NCBI GenBank assembly: GCA_018697195.1
Contig: CM031869.1
Span: 16,339,203-16,403,202 of the forward strand
Reading direction: 5' to 3'
Source: Certhia americana
Taxonomy: Eukaryota; Chordata; Aves; Passeriformes; Certhiidae
DNA: 64,000 bases
The translations under genes were made by a program, and so were the position numbers. Shown piece after piece: positions 57,844-64,000 of this stretch (position 1 is the stretch's first letter; each line of letters begins with the position of its first letter). The notes under the pieces were generated by a model that worked only from the letters and a program-made list of their open reading frames with translations, did not search any database and had not been told where the DNA came from.

Positions 57844-60800
57844 GTAACGCTCGCCGCGCCCGCGGCCATGTTCTGCCAGGGCCCGCTGGCCCCGTCGCCG
57901 CCGCAGGCCCAGGAGCCGGGCGCCGTGCGGGCGCCGTGCGGGGCCGCGGCCTGTGCCGGCCGAGCGGCGCCGCTCCGCACGCGGGGACAGGGGTGATGGG
58001 GTGTGTGTGTGTGTGTGTGGGTGTGGGTGTGCGTGTGTGTGTGCCTGTGTGTGTGTGTGTGTGTGTGTGGGCGCTCTGTCGGGGCCGTTCCCGCGCGCTC
58101 CCCACGTGGTGCGCGGCCCGCACGTGGCCGGGCCCGTCCCGCTTTGTTCCACGCTTTGTTCCCGGTGTCTCCGGCCGTTCCTAAGGACGCGGCGCGCCGG
58201 CAGCGCCCGCGGGGCACGTGGCAGCGCGGCCAGAGACGGAGCACGTGGAGCTCCGTGCGCCTTGCTGCCTATTGCCCCGGGGCGGGCCCCGCCGCCCACG
58301 GCGGGCGCTTCCGGAGGAGCCATGGCCCGGGGTACCGCGGGGGAAGCCGGGCCGGAATGGTCTCGNNNNNNNNNNCCATGGCCCGGGGTACCGCGGGGGA
58401 AGCCGGGCCGGAATGGTCTCGCAGCTCCTGGCCTTGAACGGGCCGCGCGGGGAGGCAGCAGGCCGCAAGCGTGCCCGGGCTTTAACTCACTCTTACGTCT
58501 TCACTCCGTGCGGGCCCGTAGTTCTCTGCAGTACGAGGCCTGGAAGTGGCAGGCTGCGAAATAACCCGTTAGCAAATACTTGCGTCTTAAATAAAACTGT
58601 ACGGTTATAATTAAGTTGTTTTCTTACAGGATGCGAGCTTAAAGCGGACAAGGAGTTTCAGTTTAAAGTAGATGATGAAGAAAATGAACATCAGTTGTCT
58701 CTGAGAACGGCAAGTAGTGTTTGGTTTTCACGCTTAACATTTTAAATGTGCTGTGATGCAAAACGGTTTTTAACGTATAATTTATTTCTCCAATCATTAT
58801 TCCAGCGATGACTGTTATGTAAATTTGTTTTAAAATTTTTTTTTTTTTTTTTGGTAGTGGAGTATATTCTGTAATTACCGGTATTTTTTGTTTCAAAAAA
58901 GTTTCTCCACTGAAGTTTCATTGCTTACAGCAAGCAAATGCAAGACTGGAAAAGGCTTAAAATCAACTTACAGTGCTTGGAGTTTTCTGGTGCTACACAA
59001 GTCAGAATATTTCAAGGTTTTTGTTCTGGACTGACCCCCATGGTGTTTTGGGTAGCAGAACAATAACATGCCCCATCTTAACAGAAAAGAAATCAGAGAA
59101 TCGTAGCATCTCTATTGCTTATTGCTGTGTTTATTTAAATGCAAGCAGATGCTTTGATACCTGGAAGCAGGAGAGTCTGAAAATTGTGGACTAACTCATG
59201 GTGCAGAATTGCTTCCTGGAGGGCACTTGCATAATAATGATTTCCAAACACTTCATGGTGTTACTTAAAACACTTCAGTGCTACTTACATGAGCCATGTG
59301 CTTTCCATCCTTGTATATTATGAAAAGTACAGCCTGGACTTGACAATGAGTAATTTATTCTTAATTACAATTCCTTCTGATGGAAGAATATAGCAATAAT
59401 GTATAGAGCAAGTCTACAAGCAGTCCTTTTTTCTGAATGTTTGTTATGCAGATAAAATGAATGATAGTTTAATTGTATTGTTTTACCCAAAGTTTCTTTT
59501 TTATTTATATTTTCAAAATAACCTGTAGCATGTCTTCTGATAGGGACTGAGGGATGAAGCAGATCAATCCACAGCACTACTTTGCTCTTAGGCTTGTGGG
59601 GAAAGTGAAGTCTTATGTCAGTAATAACATTTCATAGAATAAAAAGGGATGATGCACGGGGGAGCTAGGGTAAAGATCCCAAAGGACAAGCTAGGAAATG
59701 TTTAAGAGACTTGAAAACTTGGAAAGTCTGGGACATGGTTGCAAACAAAAAAATCTCGTTGTATAAAGGAAGAACTTTAAGATAAAGGTGTAAAGGCAGC
59801 AGATACCTGGGGATTGATCTGTGCTCCTGATATGATACATGCGTGGTCCATGAATGTTGGAGGATGGATGCAGGAGGTAAAAGTGCCATGAATTTCTGTA
59901 AATTCCTTACTAATGGCAGCTAAGAACAAGAATGGTCACTGCTTCATCACCTATTCAGTGTGCATTCCTTCAGTGTAGAAATTAAAGCACATGCTTGGAT
60001 AATTGCCAAACACAGACGAAATAAATGAAAAGTGCTACAGTATTGGACTGGGGCAAATGACAAGGCATGCTCTAAAATTTTTGTCCCACTAGCTGAAGAA
60101 TTCAGTGTTGTTGACAATACATTTGAGAAGTGACATCAGAGCTGCAAGCTAATAACAAAATTTGCCAGAAGTAGTGAATCAAGCTAATAACAAAATTTGC
60201 CAGAAGTAGTGAATCCAGTATTCTATTTCCCAGCCTTCAGGGTGATGCACCTAAGTCTGGACCATTACAGCCTCCTTAAAGCTCAGCTCGTGGAGAATGG
60301 AAGCTTGTGTGCCTCTGCCTGAAGTGTTCATACACACGTATCCTGTGGGGGTTGGAAGGCTTTCTTTGTGTAGGCTTTAGGAAAAGAAACACACAGCTTT
60401 GTGCACTGCTGTTGAGAGTAATTGTACAAGGGATTCTTGGTTTTTATGTGTACTGCTTGTAGACACGTCTGAGAGGCCCAAGGTTCAGTGGACTGGAATT
60501 TCATGCCTGACCACTGTCTGTCACTCACTTGTCTCCTTGCAGCTAGGCATTTTAGCTCTTCGTAGAAGTGTCAGATTCTTACTCAGAGTAAGGGATCCAG
60601 GCATTTCAGTTTAGAAATGTCTTGGGCAGCAGTTCTCACTCCGTGGTGAAGTGCAGCAAAAGGCATGTGCATAAATCACAGTATTCAAAGCTGCTGTTGA
60701 GTTCTCAGTGAGTATCAAGTAAGCAAAATCTACACAGTGTGGTAAAGGGAAGCAATTGGCAGATGAAATGAGGCAGGAAGAAGGCTATAGGCTGTGATTC

Positions 60801-63800
60801 TGTAGAGGTGATTGTGTTTGTACTTCTTTCCTTGGACCAGCTGAAGAGCTAACTGAACTTGCTTGCCATTGCCTCTTTTTAGTGCAGTGATCTAGCTGCA
60901 AGTGACCTGATTTCACTGTCATCAGAACATGTCTGGAGGTGCACCTTGGAGGTTTCAGAGTTGTGGAGAAAGGGTATGGGCATGGGATGAAATAATTTCT
61001 AGTCCGAAATGCAAGTTTCAGTATTAATTCATGCAGAACAATGAATGGAGTTTAGAAGATTTTGAAATATCTGGGAAGATGCTCAGACTGTGCCCTTTTT
61101 CTTGACTTTGCAGGTTACTTTAGGACCTGGAGCCAAAGATGAATTACACATTGTAGAAGCAGAAGCACTGGACTACGAAGGCAACCCTACTAAAGTAGTA
61201 CTGGCATCTCTGAAAATGTCAGTGCAGCCTACAGTAAGTGCAGAAACTTGGGAAATTCTACCATAAATTTGGTCTCTAGTGAGAAAAAAGTTAGAAGTGG
61301 CTTGGGTCAACTGAATTTTAATGGAACTGAACAGTGTGTTCAGAGAAGTGTCTGTTCCACTGGTAGTAAATACAAACATGTTTTTTGTGCCTAGTAGAGT
61401 TACTTGAGTCATCTGGAGATAATTGACTTGTTAAAATTGCACATTTTTAAGTGATAGTAATTATGATAGCACCTTTATATATACAAGTCTAGGCATACGC
61501 AAGCAGATGAATGTTCAGGTTGCGTTGCTTTCTTTAAACCTGGGATGAGAACTAGGTTGTTTTGCAGTCCCAAGCTCATAGGTGACTGAAGATGATTGCT
61601 ACTCTCTGTTGATTTAAGAGCACCCTGTTGTCATTTCTGCTATCTGGAATGTAGTTTGCCTCAATTGCTGGTAGTGTACAAGTAGAACTACACAGTACTG
61701 GGGCAGGTAGGATGGATAATATTCAAACAGACATTGCTGCCAAGTGGAATAGAAACAAATGTGTATAGTTCTGACCTTGGTGTGCTTTAACTGGGATAAG
61801 CAATAATTGTAGTAAACTGTTAGGGGCTTATTGACCCTGAGTTAACCCTTTAACACTTGCAGAATACTCTGTCAAGTGGGAACTTGGATTAACTGTTTTA
61901 GCCATGGAGTCTCCAGCTTTTGACTCTCATTTCCACCAGGGTGGAGTGTCTGTTGAGTACAGTTTGGCTTGAATAGCCAACTGAATACCAATGTTTTGTC
62001 CCACAGGTTTCATTGGGTGGCTTTGAGATCACACCACCAGTGGTGTTGAGGTTGAAATGCGGTTCAGGGCCCGTTTACGTCAGCGGTCAGCACCTTGTAG
62101 GTACGTATGGCTGGTCACTGCTGTGTCCTGGCAGCACCAGCAGAACTTCAGGGAAGTGTAGCTGGTGCCTCAAGGAGTGGTTTTGTTGGTACTGACTCTC
62201 TGAATCTTTAAGGCACATCCTTGATGGTATGAAGTGGCTGTAGAGCAGAAGTTCAAAGAAGTGCTTGCATGCCCTTCCTTGCCACTTGGTTTATATGAAT
62301 AATGGAGCATTTGTCAGCCTTGCAATTTCAGCTCTAATTTCTCCCCTTAGAAGTGGGTGTTGGTGTCCCATTTTAGGCTTTCTGCTTGTCAGCTAAGGTG
62401 AGAAGACTGCCCATGAAATAGTTCTGATTTTTAACTAAACCAATCCAGGACTAGCCTTCTCCTTTGGAGCATTGTCTTTGATCTTTCTCTACTAGTTTTC
62501 AAATGTGTCTCCTAAGGAATGGAGAAAACGTTAATTTTTAATTTCTATGATCGGTGTTGTGTGAGGAGTGTTCCAAGCAGTGTGTGGAGTGGTTTTTCAC
62601 CTGGTTTGGATTTCCCAGTAAGTATCTGATCAGTCAGCTCAAAACCTCCTAGTCAGTGGTTAGGTCACTAGTGGGAAGTGTCCTGCTAGCAATTTAGCAC
62701 CTCAGCCAGACCAAATCTACTCAGTTGTGGGTGATGCTCTTTGTTTCTTACTAGCAGTCTTGATTTATATTGTTAAATGAGGTGAGGTTTTTTACAGTTT
62801 GCCTTTGTTTTATCAGCATTAGAAGAAGAACCAGAGTCAGATGAGGAGGAAGACGATGCAAAAATTGTTAATGCTTCAACAAAGAGACCAGCAAGTGGAG
62901 GAGGAGCTAAAACACCACAGGTATATGACTTGCAGTCTCTTTCTTTGTTCACAGCATTTTCTTTTATTTTGGTATTAGTACTGCCTCTAGGAGGAAGCAG
63001 TTTGGTACCTTGCTATTATAAGTGGGAAAGGATTATGTTGTACTAAACTACTGAAGTGTACTGAAGTACAGAAGGTCCCCAAAGTTTTGCTGGAGGGGTA
63101 GATATAACGGCTGCTTTTGCGGAAATTCTGTTCCCTGCAGTAAGTGCAGATTCTGGTATAAACATCAGTGTACTGCAGGAGTTGAAATGCTGATTAAAGC
63201 GCTCTACTACAGAGGAAAGGTTATGAGAGTGTATGCAGTGAACTTGCCAATAGCTTCGTATTTGGCAGCTCTCACTTCCTAGGTTTACATAAATTGATGG
63301 AAAGTAGTCTTGTAGTTATGCCACAGTTCTGGATGGCAGTTGCACTTACTACCACAAAATGGTATCAGCACTTAACAGGCTTTCTTTTTTAAAGAAAAAA
63401 CCAAAATTAGCAGAGGATGATGAGGACGATGATGAAGATGAGGATGACGATGATGAGTACGTATTCTTATTTTGATAATGTCTTTCAAAATACAGGGCTA
63501 ACTTCCAGAACCTGAATTCTGTGACATAACTGGGTGCTAAGTGGAAAAGCTCTTGTATCTTGGCTAAGGAAAAAGCATCCTTGCCTTACTTAGCTCTACA
63601 ATGCTACTTAAAGTAGTGTTCTTCATCTATGTCATACTGAGCTTCCTGTTACTCATTAACTTCTAATTGTGGTAGTGGAAGTCCCTAGGATATATCCCTT
63701 CAGCATTGAAGAAGAGGGAATGCATTTAACTGCTTTAGAGGTAGTGCTTGCCCTAGCACTTAGCTATGTTAAGGTATAAAGTAAACTTGGAAAGATTGCT

Positions 63801-63955
63801 TGTTCCTTCATGATAGAACATTTTATTGGGAGGGAGGGGGAAAGATCAATTCCTAACATGACTCTTGAGTTATGGTGAATGACTTCCTTTCTAATTGTAG
63901 TGATGAGGATGACTTAGAGGATGATGAGGAAGAAATTAAAGCACCGATAAAGAAA
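57780..63955 (+). CDS. NPM1: NPM1, nucleophosmin (5' part; runs off the window)
   Basis: Nucleolar chaperone of the nucleoplasmin family that binds histones and ribosomal proteins and shuttles between nucleolus, nucleoplasm and cytoplasm. Coding exons seen: 57780-57843, 58630-58709, 61114-61233, 62007-62100, 62817-62920, 63395-63456 and 63901-63955, giving 193 residues of an expected ~294. The product starts [20 protein letters not shown]. It shows the pentamer-forming core (about 14-119, with [17 protein letters not shown]), a first acidic tract at 122-133, a bipartite nuclear localisation signal (KR at 142-143, KKPK at 155-158) and a long Asp/Glu tract at 161-186. The last visible residues are APIKK, at a GTAAGT donor. 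The C-terminal nucleic-acid-binding helices lie beyond the window. All exon joins keep frame. Intron 2 uses a GC donor. Confidence 0.97.
58000..58071 (+). repeat. (GT)n microsatellite in NPM1 intron 1
   Basis: About 70 bases of GT repeat with GGGT and GCGT/GCCT interruptions, only about 160 bases after exon 1. Alternating purine-pyrimidine DNA of this kind can adopt Z form. It is probably length-polymorphic. Confidence 0.95.
58103..58247. promoter_or_regulatory. NPM1: Cluster of four CACGTG E-boxes in NPM1 intron 1
   Basis: Exact CACGTG palindromes at 58103-58108, 58121-58126, 58215-58220 and 58242-58247, with a fifth upstream of the gene at 57505-57510. CACGTG is the preferred site of MYC/MAX and USF-type factors. 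NPM1 is a known MYC target in mammals, so the cluster fits an intronic MYC-responsive element. Binding is inferred. Confidence 0.6.
58320..58421. other. 10-N gap (58366-58375) flanked by identical 46-bp copies
   Basis: The 46 bases at 58320-58365 recur exactly at 58376-58421 on the other side of ten N. There is no further repeat outside the copies, so this looks like two overlapping contig ends that were not merged. The true intron 1 would then be about 56 bases shorter. Confidence 0.9.
58630..58709 (+). CDS. NPM1: NPM1 coding exon 2
   Basis: Begins after TTTTCTTACAG and encodes [20 protein letters not shown] plus QLSLRT. It ends AGAACG directly before GCAAGTAG, a GC-type donor; using the nearest GT would shift the frame by four bases. 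Confidence 0.95.
58710..61113 (+). other. NPM1: NPM1 intron 2 (GC-AG)
   Basis: 2,404-base intron starting GCAAGT and ending TTTGCAG. It contains a T-run at 58838-58853 and an exact 35-bp tandem duplication at 60145-60214. No other element or RNA gene was recognised. Confidence 0.85.
60145..60214 (+). repeat. Exact 35-bp tandem duplication in NPM1 intron 2
   Basis: The 35-base unit beginning CAAGCTAATAACAAAATTTG at 60145-60179 is repeated without a mismatch at 60180-60214. The perfect identity indicates a recent event or an assembly error. Confidence 0.95.
61114..61233 (+). CDS. NPM1: NPM1 coding exon 3
   Basis: 120 bases in phase 0 encoding [20 protein letters not shown], then [20 protein letters not shown]. 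Acceptor TTTGCAG, donor GTAAGT. Core-domain beta strands. Confidence 0.96.
61234..62006 (+). other. NPM1: NPM1 intron 3
   Basis: 773-base intron starting GTAAGT and ending TGTCCCACAG. I see no repeat or RNA gene in it. Confidence 0.8.
62007..62100 (+). CDS. NPM1: NPM1 coding exon 4
   Basis: 94 bases encoding [20 protein letters not shown], then [11 protein letters not shown], plus one base of the next Ala codon. Donor GTACGT. Highly conserved core of nucleoplasmin-family proteins. Confidence 0.96.
62101..62816 (+). other. NPM1: NPM1 intron 4
   Basis: 716-base intron, GTACGT to TTTTATCAG. I see nothing further in it. Confidence 0.8.
62817..62920 (+). CDS. NPM1: NPM1 coding exon 5
   Basis: 104 bases encoding [20 protein letters not shown], then [15 protein letters not shown]: the first long acidic tract and the first half of the bipartite nuclear localisation signal. 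Donor GTATAT. Confidence 0.95.
62921..63394 (+). other. NPM1: NPM1 intron 5
   Basis: 474-base intron ending TTTCTTTTTTAAAG. I see nothing further in it. Confidence 0.8.
63395..63456 (+). CDS. NPM1: NPM1 coding exon 6
   Basis: 62 bases encoding [20 protein letters not shown] plus two bases of an Asp codon: the second half of the nuclear localisation signal and the start of the main acidic tract. Donor GTACGT. Confidence 0.94.
63457..63900 (+). other. NPM1: NPM1 intron 6
   Basis: 444-base intron, GTACGT to CTAATTGTAG. I see nothing further in it. Confidence 0.8.
63901..63955 (+). CDS. NPM1: NPM1 coding exon 7
   Basis: 55 bases completing the acidic tract ([18 protein letters not shown]), followed by donor GTAAGT. 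The remaining coding exons lie downstream of the window. Confidence 0.93.
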
Positions 63956-64000
63956 GTAAGTGGCTATAGCTGTGGTATGACAGTAAGTGGGCAGATCAAG
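63956..64000 (+). other. NPM1: Start of NPM1 intron 7
   Basis: Begins GTAAGTGGC after the Lys193 codon and continues past the window end. Confidence 0.85.

Noticed and set aside
57694..58323. Minus-strand frames of 121-209 codons over NPM1 exon 1 and the GT array
   Set aside because: The His-Thr repeats come from the GT microsatellite; the rest is antisense of the CpG promoter.

Overview
This window is vertebrate nuclear DNA, almost certainly from a bird. Two recognisable protein-coding genes lie on the + strand: TLX3, a complete three-exon homeobox gene (about 21.5-24.1 kb), and the 5' two-thirds of NPM1 (nucleophosmin, 57.7 kb to the window end, cut off after coding exon 7). A candidate last coding exon of RANBP17 lies at 12.95-13.04 kb. 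RANBP17-TLX3-NPM1, all in one orientation, is the gene order known from other amniotes. Minus-strand CR1 LINE 3' fragments, GC-rich promoters and short introns support an avian source. The species cannot be told from the sequence.

Layout. 1-12.95 kb is non-coding, probably intron of RANBP17, and holds low-complexity and tandem repeats: an 11-bp GC minisatellite, a CCCT array inside a ~178-bp tandem duplication, a GGGGTTT-like tract and a CR1 fragment. 12.95-13.5 kb is the candidate RANBP17 terminal exon and 3' UTR. 13.5-19.6 kb is intergenic with several minisatellites, then an AT-rich, ATTA-rich block. 19.8-24.9 kb is the CpG-rich TLX3 domain, interrupted by a 400-N assembly gap just upstream of TLX3 exon 1. 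24.9-57.3 kb is intergenic; it has no convincing exon, but holds isolated CpG-rich patches, CR1 fragments, minisatellites and one 10-N gap. 57.4-64 kb holds the NPM1 CpG promoter, seven coding exons and introns, plus another 10-N gap in intron 1.

How the genes work. TLX3 is a DNA-binding transcription factor of the TLX/NK-like class that specifies neuronal identity. NPM1 is an abundant nucleolar histone and ribosome-assembly chaperone with a housekeeping promoter. They are neighbours but not functionally linked. The TLX3-NPM1 interval is the expected place for distal TLX3 enhancers.

Points worth a second look: an exact 15-bp in-frame duplication of the TLX3 start codon; a non-canonical GC-AG intron in NPM1; four CACGTG E-boxes within about 145 bp of NPM1 intron 1; a TCTCGCGAGA element with a TATA-like box and TOP-like start in the NPM1 promoter; a ~20-bp G-run minisatellite in TLX3 intron 2; and exact flanking duplications at both 10-N gaps. 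I found no sign of a new multi-gene system. This is a developmental-regulator plus housekeeping-gene locus.
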